Source: Muricea muricata
Lineage: Eukaryota; Cnidaria; Anthozoa; Malacalcyonacea; Plexauridae
DNA length: 64,000 bases
Assembly (NCBI GenBank): GCA_963855995.1
Contig: OY979720.1
Span: forward strand, 3,350,501-3,414,500
Direction of reading: 5' to 3'
Shown here piece after piece: positions 1-14,000 of this stretch; position 1 is the first letter of the stretch, and each line of letters begins with the position of its first letter. Both the position numbers and the translations under genes were made by a program. A model generated the notes under the pieces. The model saw nothing but the letters and a program-made list of their open reading frames with translations, was not told the origin of the DNA and searched no databases.

Positions 1-1
1 C

Positions 2-2047
2 CTTTGTGTAGTTGGAAAGTTCCTCGATAGTCGACGAATGTGGGTGACCTGTTCTTGTCTTGAAAACCTGAAAAACAAACAAGATAGACAGAATGTTTAA
101 CCACCCTCGGACCTCTGGACTGTTTAAATCCATCTAGTGTATTATACCGTAGCAATGTTTTCCTCTAACAAGTAAACTTCTTCCATTTGTTTCTCCGCTT
201 CTTTTCTGGCAGCTCCAAACAACACCATTACGTCAATCATATATTGTCTGTACGATGAACGATTCTAGAAATCCAATCATACTATATTGTAACTGAGTAA
301 CAATTACTCATTAAGAAGCGAAGAATTAAATGAGTTTGGTTGATTGGTTATTCGCAATGATTATACACAATTGAATTTAGTTTAATTTTGCTGCTGTATT
401 ACAGCTTACTAAACCTGATTTCCATTAAGCAAAAGAGTTCTGAAACTGATAGACTGCTATTTACCTTTTCATAGAGTTCTTGCGTAGAGTTTTTCTCAGT
501 GTAGTAAGTATCAGAAAGCACAATGCCGCCGTCAGAAATCTAAATGAATTAACAAGAAATTTACCTGTCTGAAATCTTTCTCAAAAAGTTGCCTGATTCA
601 AAAAGTTATTTTCATTCTCATATTTGCTTTCTTACTAATTATATGTCTTTGTACACTGCATGTATGCATGCCCACAAATTGATATTTGCTTTGAGATGAC
701 CCCTATAACGTTTTCATTCTCAATAGCATTTGGCACACTCCATCTCTTATTGATTTAACACATTCACTCATTGCACACATACCGCAAAACTTTTCTTAGA
801 AGAGTTAGCAAAATCAGGATACACGCCAAGATGAAAGAAAGGCTGAAGGCCAAGTTTTCCAAAGGCAGTAAGCATTGCTTTGTGAACATCATATTCAGAC
901 GAGTTCCAGTTTCGAGTTGTAAGATTGCATCCTCCAAGCTGAGCAACGACCTCTTTCAAATATTTATCCCCTTGAGCGTTGATAGCTACTTTTGATAAAC
1001 ATGTTTGGTAGTAATCAATTGCTTTCAACACTGCACGGTTCTATAGAAGAATAATATCCTTATGCTCAAGATGGAGTGGACTAAATTCTGGTACAGTAAT
1101 GAATATTGTGCATGTGAAAGAGCCAACTAATACTATTATATTTTGCTTGCACAGTTGCACTTACACGAAAAGTTCTTACTTCGCCAAATAAATTGACTTT
1201 TCCACAAAGGTATTTATTGTACATTGAGAGTTTACTGTAGTCTCAAAGGATCAGATTTAGGATCAAATTTAAAGCAATGTATTGCAGACAGATACACAAC
1301 AAAGTCCTATAGCTTGTCAAAATATCACGTAATATTCTTAAACTTGTAGGGTTCAATTATATGTGAAAATTATCACAGTAAATCATATACCGCAGAATAC
1401 TTTGCCCTCGTGTCAGGATTTGCCAGAATATTCCTCATGAATTCTTTGTTCTCTTTGTTTATATCAAAAAATACATGAACTTCTGTCTCAGTTGTTGGTA
1501 TGAAGGTTTTACTTAGCCAGCCACCGCAGGCAAAAGAGTAGAAATCATCACATGGATCCACAGATCTGTTCATGAAGCCCAATATAGCTAAGAATGAAAA
1601 GATAAAGAGAACAGCTCATATAGTCGGTAGCTCAATTTTAATTACTTGTAGGAGATCCACAGTTGTGTTGTTTTTTTTGCAATGGTAGCCATGCAAAACT
1701 ATGCAGTGTATTACTGCACATTTTTTGTCTTTTTTCCCGCTAACATCTACCCAAGATAATACCTGATTCGCTTGGTCACGACATCGAGTTCGGGTAGTTT
1801 GCGGTCATATTTACTCTCACCACTTTTTTCTATGACTACTTGTTGTTAAATTCTGCAATACTATCGCAAGTATAAGAGCCATGAAAAACTAGATTAATAT
1901 GAATCTAGTTTTTCATATCTCTGAGGATGGTTCTGAAATATAAGGGCCATACTTGTCGTGGAACTATTCAATTTGATATCGTGACCATGCCGACCCGTAC
2001 CGTGTAAACGGGATATAAGGGACACATGCAGGGGTCGAAGTGTATTC
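2..2047. repeat. Segmental duplication block Z (matches 22552-24170)
   Basis: Exons 2 to 6 of gene A with their introns align almost base for base to the corresponding part of gene B, with small indels in the introns. The last recognisable match is the stretch around 2013-2047 (gggacacatgcaggggtcga), paired with 24142-24170. Confidence 0.85.
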
Positions 2048-5000
2048 GGTCCTGCTTGCTAAATAATTTTGTTTTGACATCCTTAGAGAATTGCATGATT
2101 GTTTTGACTATACTTGACAGTCTAGAAATTAATGTACATATTTTCCACTTCATTTTTATCAGGCAACATAAAGTTCAGATGCGTAAAAAACTGATTTGCA
2201 TTTTAGCATTCTCCCCACACTGCTAAAGGTTCGAGCTTGACCGAAGAAGAATCATGAACTACTTCAAAATAACATTTTGATGTTGGACATGTCTTATCTT
2301 GTTTTTATTATGTACCTCATCGAACTTCGATCCCTATTCTTGGGTTTCACTGGAACCTTTTTCAGTAATTCTGAGTGGGAGTCAACCCAAAATGTATTGA
2401 TTGTACTGCACTGGAGCAAGCAAATCTCACGAAATTGCACACATTTGCTGCCAAACACAAGGTCAACACATGCAGTGAAAATTTTTTTCAGTCTGATGAC
2501 AGTGTATCGATTTGGAGTTGACCCCCAGTGAAATTTATGACGTCACGTGAGACCCAAGAATAACTTAATCTTTGCTCAGTATTATACGTGTCACGAATAT
2601 TGTCGAAACATGTATTCAATACATATTTAAAACATTGAATCTTCGATACAATGCATCGCAACAGGTGACTGCAAATTTCAATTAAAGTCAAATTCTTGAG
2701 CGATCTAATTAGATTACCTCTCCCCCATTTTGTTCCGAAACAGAACGCTTTTTCTTCGGTAATTAAACCCTAATTATAATCCAGGCTTAAAGGTCTGTAA
2801 TGATTCTTTTAGGAATTATCTAGGTAAACTAGATTTGTGTGTAAACTTTACTTGAAAACTGGCCTCAAGTGAGCATGTTTAATTTGTGGGCAGGCAAAGG
2901 AAACTGGCAGCGACACTGCCAATTTGCGTTTTGAGTCTTAAGACAAACACTAGTATAGGGTCACAACCAGACAACATTATTGAAATTTTGTCTACAGAGT
3001 CAGAGATGCTACAACGAAACAAAGCATATACTATAGTCGCTTATTTATATGTTACTCATATATGTAACGAGTCATATATACGAACAAATATATGGTAATT
3101 TTTCTTTGCAATTGCCACGTTAGAACTGGCAGATTAGCTATTAAGCAAATGTATTTGGCACATAAAAACTGAGCAAATGTCCTTGCTAACAAGAGCAATC
3201 ACTGCTCATGTAAACGAGGCAATGTATGTACACACCGGTATAAGCTGGTTCAGTACAAGTCTTGGAACAGCCGTACGTGGCTTTATACTAAATCCAGATT
3301 TGTTGTTTAAACTATATATATATATGCATATTCCAAAATAGCAATAGAAATAGTAATAATTCTACATTAGATTGTAGTGGCATTTTTTGAGAAATTTGTG
3401 ATAAAAGAAGTATGGAAGAGGCTATTTTGTTGCAGTTATTTTACCTGCTGCGCTTCTAACGCACTTATCGTTCAGACATGTCGGCAAAGTTGGTGCTGAT
3501 GTCGATCGCAAAGTTATTTTATCTCGTTCCGTTTCGTCGTCATCATTATCTCTGACTTCTTTGGCGTAATACACGCCAATAACAACAATTGCTATGACCA
3601 AAATTACAATTAAAATCGACGCTAACTTCAGCAGATGATTATTTGAATCACGTCTCACTTGCGTTTTCTCCTCATGACTGTATTGTGGCACAGAAACCGC
3701 TGTGGACTTCAATTCTACCCCTTTAGATTCTGGGGTAAAACCTTTGTTGACTTTGTTCGCCATTATTAAGAGCACCTTCCACCAGGCTCGCCAGAGGTCA
3801 GGTGCAATTAGGCAGCGAGAAGAGAACCTGGAGTCTTGTACACTCATGCATATACATACACATAAGATTTTCCCCATAGATCATTGCCTCCTCCAGTGAT
3901 TCTTTTGTGAAGAGTGTTCTTTATGTCTTCGATGATTGGTAATTATTTGAAAATAATAACTAATTAAATGTTAATTTACATTTATTTGAAACAAATTTAA
4001 CTTAAACGAATGCATCAGGATGGTCGTCGTGAACAAACTTCAAACTCTTATTTACATCTGAGGAATAACATACCAATCTAACCAATGAATTTATAAGGGT
4101 TTTTCATGCATATCTAGTTTCATATCTGACCAAGATTTGATCTAGCTAAACTGATTAGTGTAAAAGCGCATAATTATTATGTAAGCAGGTTTCAGATTCC
4201 ATCGATAGAAGTCGAAAAAAGCATACAAATTGCTTATACAAAGTGCGAGACAAGGGAATTTGACTCACGAGTATATGTCCGAAAGGAAGGTTAAAATCGA
4301 AATGGAGCGAGGCAAATGTTTGGATCAAAATCGTGCATGCAACCTTGCAATTTTATTCATTTACCCAGCGTCCTGTTTTGTGTAAGCAAATAGGGCGGAA
4401 GGAATTTTTTAATATTCAGTGTTACTTGCTGCTAGAGCCAGCATGAATTGCGCAGCAGGCAGCATGTACAACCACGTAAAGGCGAATTGGTTCTGAGGAT
4501 GTCTTTTTATTGATGAAGTAAAACAAATATAATTGATAAGACGTGCCTAATCGTAGGGAAGCTGAACGTATCCCCCCCCACCCTACCAATTCCAAATGCC
4601 ACGCTGAAATGAATTTAGACGTGGAAAACAGACCTATGCTGACACTGGTTTTCGTGAACGAGTGCAATCGCCACACAATGATAGACTAGCGTTTCAACAC
4701 TCTGCAACCAACGAGTTTCAACATCAGATCATCTAATCAGTCCTGATAAAGACTCTAAACTGGAGTGTTGAAACGTTGGGTCGTAAATGCAAACACTGTG
4801 TGACGATTGAATTCGTTAACTAAAACAAACGTGGCAGTTAATATGCTAGATTCTATACCTGGATGCGATATAGTTACATAACCTTAGTCTGTTCTGTAGA
4901 CTATGTTCATCCCTTCCCCGAGAGGGTGTTTACACCCCCCCCCCCCCACCTCCAGGGTGGTTGCGAGAGGAACTCGCCGTAACCTAAAAGGAGCTTTAAT

Positions 5001-8000
5001 TTCTCTGGGAGTATATATCATACTCATTCAACGTTTAACATAAAATTACCGCCACAATAACGCACTGTTGGACTGGGGAGCTATTTATTACCGCGTGAAA
5101 GTTGTCCGCTAAGTATAGTCAACATTACATATCCGCTCCAATTTATTGCACGAAGCCGACTCCTTTACAATTGTTCATCTTTATTTTATTTTATTTAATG
5201 TCGATATAATTACACTTGTCGTAGCCAACTGGAATCCAAACATTGCTGGGATATCTATTTTGGGATGTACAAAGGCGCAGGAGGTAAAATCGACATGATT
5301 TTTGCAGCTGGTAATAAATGCTAAAAGACACAGATATCAAGTCCAATATCTAACTCGCGCCTATACACCTCATTTGTCTCGTGTCATTGCAATTTTGTGG
5401 TAAACTCATTGATTAAGGACCATTAGACGAAAGATTGCGCGATCCAAACGACACACCGTACCTCAAAAACTGAAGTCAGTTCAGTGAAGGTGTTGGTCAG
5501 TTTGCAGGATTACCTGTTGCCGTTAACGACAATCAAAAGTTTAGTTCAGTTTATTTCAACATCTATTACTAGAAGTTACTATCGCAAGGAAAGTGCTGCC
5601 TTACGACCTATGCCTTCATTATACTAATCTTTTAACATAATTTTACCACAGCATAGTTAATAGAAACACAGTCACACTGTATGAATGAATTTAATTTGTT
5701 TAAAATAGTTGACAGTTAAAACGTGCCATATAGTGCACTGTGAATTACATTACTTTGTGTAATGTCATGTGATTCTTGGTGCCGATAATAATTCTAAATT
5801 GCCATTAAACGTGAATAGAAGTCATGCTATTATTTCAGTCTTCAAGACGTCATGAAGGAAATATGTCCTTCAAGGTGTTAAATAAGTTCTTTCTTGGAAT
5901 ATTATTTCTAGGTAGTTTATGATAGTCCATTGTGTGATTTTTTCTGCAACATGTAGATGTTCCAAATTTATTTAACATGTAGTCTCCATTGATGGCCATC
6001 ATTATTGTCTAATAACTTGTTAGGGTAACTTGTTAGGGTAAGCTTGGCATACAATGCTCCCGAATTTGAACTCATTTTTCCAATTTCCACTCATGTTGTC
6101 ACAATAATTTTTTCTCAACATGGAAAATGGTTTATTTTTTGTAAATAGAAAGTTAATGCTACTTTAAAAAGTATTTGAAAAGTGAGATTAGTCAATACTT
6201 TTATTCATTAAATGTTTGCAAAGTTGAGTAAATTATGTACTTGTTGCAACAAGTGTGATTTTGGGCAACTGTCATGGGAAAAATGTTTATATTTCATACA
6301 TAAAAAGTCATTATAAAGTATTTCAAAAGTGGAATCAATTAATATTTTTATGTAAGGCATTTCCAATTTACATGTATGCTGAGGGGCTCTACTGACATCA
6401 GGTTGATTTTATTGACATCAGGTTGATTTTATAAAAGAAATTAATTGGGCAGAACACATGAATATATGAATGGTTCTATAGCTGACGTGTTTGTTATAAT
6501 TATTAATATCTGTCGTCACCATACTTACCCATGGGGATGGTTAGGTGCAGATGCAGTCAGTTAAAGTCTGGCATTTGTGTTACTTGGATTCAGGTCCGAG
6601 TCATGTGAATCTGTACAGCGAGGGCCTGACCACCGAAATGTTTGCACTTTATCACATCGAATTGAGTTCGATGTAAGTTAACGCACAAAGTTAGGCTATA
6701 TGTCAGTCAAAACAAAAAATTTTTTTCTCACTCTATTTCCCACAAATTATATATACCCAGCTCAGCAGGAGGGTCACTCAGACCCAGATCACACGCTGGT
6801 TCCTTACATATTAACCTTGGTTACTACGTAACCTCATTAATGTTTTTTACTTTGGGGACTACAGCTGACATTTAAAAAAAAATTAATTTGGCAGAACATG
6901 ATTATATGGATGGTCCTATAGCTGATGTGTTTGTAATACTTTTACTTTGGGGTCTACAGCTGACATTTTTTAAAAGAAATTAATTGCACAAAACTTGAAT
7001 ATTTAATCCCTACCCGAACAACTTTGAGTCCTCCAGATGGTGCTTTAATAGTTAATCCCACAACTAAAATTGTAGCTGTACAGTTTCCGAATGATGCATT
7101 GCACTGCAAAATCTTAATTTAAGAAAGCAAATAGATGTCTTTTATAGTTTATTCTGCTAAAATTTCTCATCTTTAGGTGATATTGTGTCATCTTTATTCA
7201 GTAATTTTCAATGGGCCAATTGCGGAATTGCAAAGCATCATGGTAGTTTAGTTACCGAACAGAATTTTGCTAAACATGGCGACCGAATTTTTTCAAGCAC
7301 GGGCAGCTTCATTAATTCAAATTTATGGAAAACACAAATCATTGTTCAACTCAATTTAAATTTAAAAAAATCTGTACGTTTTGTTCTATATTTGTGCGAA
7401 GTTTTTGGTTTATACAAGCTACTGATTCTGAAATATTCAACATGCCGTACGGGATTCTCGAAATGAGGAATGACCAATTTTCGAAGGAGTCAGGCACAAA
7501 TTTTGCTGTTTTTCATAGCATAAAGGTGAGTACCTGGTTAAATTAGTTCTAGGATAATAGGATCTTTATGGCTCATCATTTGCACAAAGAACACAGCGAT
7601 CGCGTGGTTTTTAGCGGCTTGAGAAGCGAAGTTGCTTGTATACTTGTTCGGTCTAAAACAACACATCCTTGATCAAACGTTCTTTTCACAAACCAAAACA
7701 TTGAGGCCGTTTTGCCGCGAAATGTTTATATCTCAACACAAGCTTTGTTGTTCAAAATATTTTCACTGTTGTCAAAAGCACTTTTAAGGACTATTTCCTG
7801 TTTTTGGCAAGTTAAAATTTCCACAAAAATGTAAACAGATACTGTTCCTTCGGCAAATACTTTTCCAACGTTTTGGAAATGTATTTTTTGTAAACAAATG
7901 GACAATACAAGGCAAGAAGACCATAGTTTGAAGACAATTGGGTGGACAAAAAACCTCAATGTCATCCCCCTTTTATACATGAGTTGCTGAAAGAACATTT

Positions 8001-11000
8001 AATAACCAACACCTCAAGTAAAATGAACAATGGGCAACCAAATAATTTCATTTCGAACTTCCCAACCAACTTCATTTCAAAGCCAGTCAGCTACATACTC
8101 AGCATACAAAAATCATATAACACTGCTAAGGGACTATTGGGCATTTCCCCAGCAGGTTATCCTACATTTGAGTCAGAACTTTATGCAGGGTGTTCTAGTG
8201 ATAAACAGATTACCAAAGATTGTGGTATTCTAAATTTACTTGAGTCTGGAGATCAAGTTATGGCAGACAGGGGGTTTGATATAGAAAATGAGATGCCTCC
8301 TGGTGTTGGGCTAAATATACCACCATTCTTGGATGGTGCACCACAATTATCACTTCAGGATGAAGTTAAAACAAGGAAGATAGCATCACTCAGGGTACAT
8401 GTGGAAAGAGCGATACAATGAGTAAAAAGTTATAAAATACTAAGTAATGTTTTCCCATTAAAAATGTCATCAGACCTCAATAAAATTTGGGTAGTTTGTT
8501 CCTACCTCACATTGTTTTATCCCCCCTTAATCAATGCAAATAGTGAAATAGAAAGTAATACTTAATTTTTTGTATTTTTACTGTTTTGTTAATTCTGGAT
8601 ACATGTATGTAAAATAGAATGACGTTAATTCTGGTAGCATTGTTTTATACCACAATTCAGTGTTAAAGTAAATTCTTTCACTAAATGTTTCTTGCTTAGT
8701 ATATACAATAAAGTCTGCCCACTTCACTTTGCTGCCATCAGGCCTTGTACCTGGAAGTAGCAGTTATGATTATGCTTTAAAGTGGGTTTGCTCTGTTTGT
8801 TGCTCGGTGCAGCTAGGAAAAAAGATGGATCCTGACATGCTTCAGAAATTGTCATGTCTTTCTTAGGTGATGGGCACTTAACTTCACCTAACCCCAATGG
8901 CATTTCTTCATCAGGGTCATGTAGCAGGCAGTCTGGACTGGCTCCAAGCCAAGGAGTTTCAGTGTTTATAAATAATCCACACCGTGTACAGGCAGCCACA
9001 GATTTTTCATCAGATTTTAACTGCTCCAAATATTTTGCTATAGCGACTTACTCATTAGTTTTACCCCACAAACATGATTCTGGTGTCTTAGACTGACTTG
9101 TTGCTGGGGAAAGCATTTTTTGTAAGTGGGATTTTAGAAATATATTTTTCTTTCGTTTAATAACTGAACCAAAATTGGAGGCGGTAAATGGGACCTCCTT
9201 TCTTCAACCCAAAGTGTACAATCTGATTGGCCTCTTGTAGTACGTTCTCAACCATCTGTTCTCTTGTAGTATATAGATAGTTTTTAACAAATGGTGCATA
9301 ATCTTGAGATGGTAGGTGCTTGTATACTTCAGAGAAGTCTGGAACACTGATTTTATTTTGTACTGATTCTCTAATATTGTTATTGTAAAGTTGAGAGACA
9401 TGCAAATTTGCATCAATAAAAACTCTCTTTGAAGGTAGACCTTCCAAATACTCATTGTAATCCCATGGTTGATGCTGATTAGATTTTAAAAGGCCTTGAC
9501 ATGAGTTTGTTGACTCCAAACCATCTTCTAATTTCTTCAAATCGAATTCAGTAACTTTTTTACCAAATGCAGGTGACGGATTTTTGTATTGTGGTTGATA
9601 TACTGTTTCCTTTTTGCAAGTTGCTTTCGTAAATTTTACCTGCTCAAAAACTAATGCTGTTTCAAGTTTATCATTTGGTGGTACATGCCATTGCTGAAGT
9701 AGCTGGGTGCATGTTAAGTCATCAGGTACTTCAGTCAGTTCAAGCTGTATGTAGTCTAAAAGTTGAAACGGCAATGCTGCTACATGCTTACAACAACCTC
9801 CTTGTCCAGCAGGGCATGAACAGCTTGCATGAGATACTTTGCCAGTATCTTGATGTAAGTGTACATAAACAACATACTGAGTCTTTTTCATGGATGCATG
9901 GACATTGCACTTTACTAAGAAAAACTTTTCTTTGCCTTTCATGATATTTGCCTTGACTAAGACATGAATTACCATTTTGTTCTTAAATAACCGATAACCT
10001 TCCTTTTTGTGTTTGTGTGCATTATTTGGTTGCCCATTGTTTATTTTAATTGAGGTGTTGGTTATTAAATGTTCTTTCAGCAACTCATGCATAAAAGGGG
10101 GATGACATTGAGGTTTTTTGTCCACCCAATTGTCTTCAAACTATGGTCTTCTTGCCTTGTATTGTCCATTTGTTTACAAAAAATACATTTCCAAAACGTT
10201 GGAAAAATATTTGCCGAAGGAACAGTATCTGTTTACATTTTTGTGGAAATTTTAACTTGCCAAAAACAGGAAATAGTCCTTAAAAGTGCTTTTGACAACA
10301 GTGAAAATATTTTGAACAACAAAGCTTGTGTTGAGATATAAACATTTCGCGGCAAAACGGCCTCAATGTTTTGGTTTGTGAAAAGAACGTTTGATCAAGG
10401 ATGTGTTGTTTTAGACCGAACAAGTATACAAGCAACTTCGCTTCTCAAGCCGCTAAAAACCACGCGATCGCTGTGTTCTTTGTGCAAATGATGAGCCATA
10501 AAGATCCTATTATCCTAGAAGTAATTTAACCAGGTACTCACCTTTATGCTATGAAAAACAGCAAAATTTGTGCCTGACTCCTTCGAAAATTGGTCATTCC
10601 TCATTTCGAGAATCCCGTACGGCATGTTGAATATTTCAGAATCAGTAGCTTGTATAAACCAAAAACTTCGCACAAATATAGAACAAAACGTACAGATTTT
10701 TTTAAAATTTAAATTGAGTTGAACAATGATTTGTATTTTCCATAAATTTGAATTAATGAAGCTGCCCGTGCTTGAAAAAATTCGGTCGCCATGTTTAGCA
10801 AAATTCTGTTCGGTAACTAAACTACCATGATGCTTTGCAATTCCGCAATTGGCCCATTGCATTGCCAATATATCCTAGTCCTAGTAAAATGTGCATGTGG
10901 ACATACCAGTGAACTCTAATACAACTGGAACGATAACTTGGCCGCCATCTTTGAAGCCAAATTGAAGGCCGCCATGTACGTCACGCCGCGAAAATATGAC

Positions 11001-14000
11001 CTATTTTCAAAAGCTCTTTTCGACCCTTTAACTTCGTGTTTTAGAGCCAGTTAGGTGCTAAATATTTTCTAGATAGATTGAAATTTCATGTACCTCAACT
11101 TTCTAGGACGTCCAGTAAGGTTTTAAAATATTTTTTGGCTGCTAAAAATGAAAAACAGTTCCGGCGAAAACTTTGTCACGAAATATCTTTTTTAAAAAAA
11201 TGTTACCTCTCGAGTTTTAACAGTTAGATGGAAGAGGCTGCCAAGAACTATCCGTAACCGAAGTTTAAAGCTTTAAAACTAATGCTATCTGACGAAAAAT
11301 GTAAGTTTTATACATATTTTTGAATTAACCATACAAATACACCACTTCGAAAACCTCAATTTACTCACGTATTAGAAGGGCTACAGCAAAGACTAAAAGC
11401 TCAAAATAGACAACGATACCTGGACTTTAGCACAAGAGACGTTTTGGAAGTGTTGAAATGTTTTAAAGCAATATATTCTTGAGTTGAAGAGCGTAGTTTG
11501 CCTCGTAGTTTGCTTCGGCACGTTGAAACTTTCGTCATTTTCCAGAGTAAAAAAGTGATAGCCCTCAATTTTTGCCGTAACAAAGTGTAGAACAGTCAGG
11601 ACTATCCAGAAAACCAGGGTCGAATCTTTAAAATTGAAGTCTTGTGATGAAAATTCTCATTTTTCAAGCATATTTTCGCTCAAAAACAAACTTTCCACTC
11701 CTCGTAACTTTCCCCAGTCCTTTCGAACAAGCCATTTTCCCAGCGCGGTTCCCGCCTTTTGCTTCAAATTTGGCTTCATCCAATCATAGGACGAAAACAT
11801 AGGAGTTATCGTTCCAGTTGTATTAGAGTTCACTGGGACATACACATTTGTCACCATTTGAAGTCAGACTTTAGGGTCTAAAGCTTTAAAGGTGACACGT
11901 TTGTAATATTGCTTACTTTGCAGTCTGTACAGCTAACATTTTACAAAAGAATTAATTGGGCAGAATAACATGAGCATATCAGAATACACACAAACACTCG
12001 TTGGGTCTATAGTTGACACGTTAGTAATATTGCTTACTTTAGGGTCTATAGCTAACATTTTATAAAATTAAAGAATTAATTGAGCAGAACAACATGAGTA
12101 TATGAATATACACACTAACACTCGTTGCGATTTGAAGTCGGACTTTATCAATTTGAAGTAGGACGCACAAACACTCGTTGCCATTTGAAGTCGGACTTTG
12201 TGGTCTATAGCTGAGGCGTTCTAATCTTTCTTGACCTCGTTCTTGACCTTTCAGTGTTTATCGACATTTAATCAACTTGAAGTCGGACGCACAAACACCG
12301 TCAAACACTCGTTGCCATTCAAAGCCGAACTTTGAGGCTATAGCTGACACGTTTGTAATATTTCTTGTCAATCTTGAGCTTACAATTTGAATCCAGATTT
12401 GATTTCCGACACACACCAGGCATATTAACACAGATTACTATTGTACCAGATGTCTATCTTCGTGTTTTCGCAAGGTAAATTTGTGTGCTCGATTTTCACT
12501 CTGATCACGAATTGCACTCGTCATTTTTCGCAATATCACGTATGTTGCGCTTACTAAGAACATGGCGGACACTTGCGTCAGACTCGCGTCCAGGCCAGGC
12601 CTTTGTCAGACATGCACAGTGAACTCTAATACAACTGGAACGATAACTTGGCCGCCATCTTTGAAGCCAAATTGAAGGCCGCCATGTACGTCACGCCGCG
12701 AAAATATGACCTATTTTCAAAAGCTCTTTTCGACCCTTTAACTTCGTGTTTTAGAGCCAGTTAGGTGCTAAATATTTTCTAGATAGATTGAAATTTCATG
12801 TACCTCAACTTTCTAGGACGTCCAGTAAGGTTTTAAAATATTTTTTGGCTGCTAAAAATGAAAAACAGTTCCGGCGAAAACTTTGTCACGAAATATCTTT
12901 TTTAAAAAAATGTTACCTCTCGAGTTTTAACAGTTAGATGGAAGAGGCTGCCAAGAACTATCCGTAACCGAAGTTTAAAGCTTTAAAACTAATGCTATCT
13001 GACGAAAAATGTAAGTTTTATACATATTTTTGAATTAACCATACAAATACACCACTTCGAAAACCTCAATTTACTCACGTATTAGAAGGGCTACAGCAAA
13101 GACTAAAAGCTCAAAATAGACAACGATACCTGGACTTTAGCACAAGAGACGTTTTGGAAGTGTTGAAATGTTTTAAAGCAATATATTTTCCAATTGAAGA
13201 GCGTAGTTTGCCTCGTAGTTTGCTTCGGCACGTTGAAACTTTCGTCATTTTCCAGAGTAAAAAAGTGATAGCCCTCAATTTTTGCCGTAACAAAGTGTAG
13301 AACAGTCAGGACTATCCAGAAAACCAGGGTCGAATCTTTAAAATTGAAGTCTTGTGATGAAAATTCTCATTTTTCAAGCATATTTTCGCTCAAAAACAAA
13401 CTTTCCACTCCTCGTAACTTTCCCCAGTCCTTTCGAACAAGCCATTTTCCCAGCGCGGTTCCCGCCTTTTGCTTCAAATTTGGCTTCATCCAATCATAGG
13501 ACGAAAACATAGGAGTTATCGTTCCAGTTGTATTAGAGTTCACTGGACATGCATAGGTTTTAGACTCGGTTAGACTGTTGCTTACGTTGTATGGCGTGGA
13601 TTGCGCTTACTAAGAACATGGCGGAAATCTTTCGTCAGCTCGCGTAAGCAGTCAAAAACTTGTAACAGATATTTGGCGAAGATAGACATCTGGTACAATA
13701 GTAATCTGTGATATTAAGAAAATTTGTTGCCAACCCCCTCATCTTAAACACCAGCCTGAATACTTAATTTTCTGGGCCAACCCCCTCATTTTAAAAACCA
13801 ACGTGAATACTTAATTTTCCCCCGGAATTGCTGACATCTCCACCGCACAAATCGAGATTTCGACTAAATATAACTCGGCCGGGGAACTGGACACGAAAAA
13901 GCAAGAACTTCGTGTAACGTCAAGAATAGTGTGCTGCCTCGCTGGCGCTCGGCAGCAATTATCACAGGTGAGTCAGGTTTACGAACAATTGACAAATTAA

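Larger units (their letters stand above)
7213..10855. mobile_element. ISL2EU-type DNA transposon with 834-bp inverted repeats
   Basis: The terminal inverted repeats are 7213-8046 and 10021-10855, nearly identical over about 834 bp and beginning GGGCCAATTGCGGAATTGC. AT dinucleotides flank both ends (7211-7212, 10856-10857), compatible with a 2-bp target duplication. Inside are the C-terminal end of a DDE_Tnp_4-like transposase (plus strand) and a SWIM zinc-finger plus YqaJ nuclease-like gene (minus strand). That gene pair is known for ISL2EU elements. Both genes carry breaks, so this copy is non-autonomous. Near-identical arms imply fairly recent activity or gene conversion. It lies in intron 1 of gene A. 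Confidence 0.85.

Noticed and set aside
4689-4776. Hairpin with gtttcaacactc arms
   Set aside because: Looks like part of a dispersed repeat, but there is no second copy, end or target duplication here to define an element.
7185-7546. Open frames resembling a small protein, repeated inverted at 10515-10868
   Set aside because: They are the two arms of the ISL2EU inverted repeats; no family match, and the shared reading comes from the repeat itself.
11401-11583. 60-codon frame found again at 13111-13293
   Set aside because: Identical because it lies in the two copies of the 929-bp element; composition and length fit chance.
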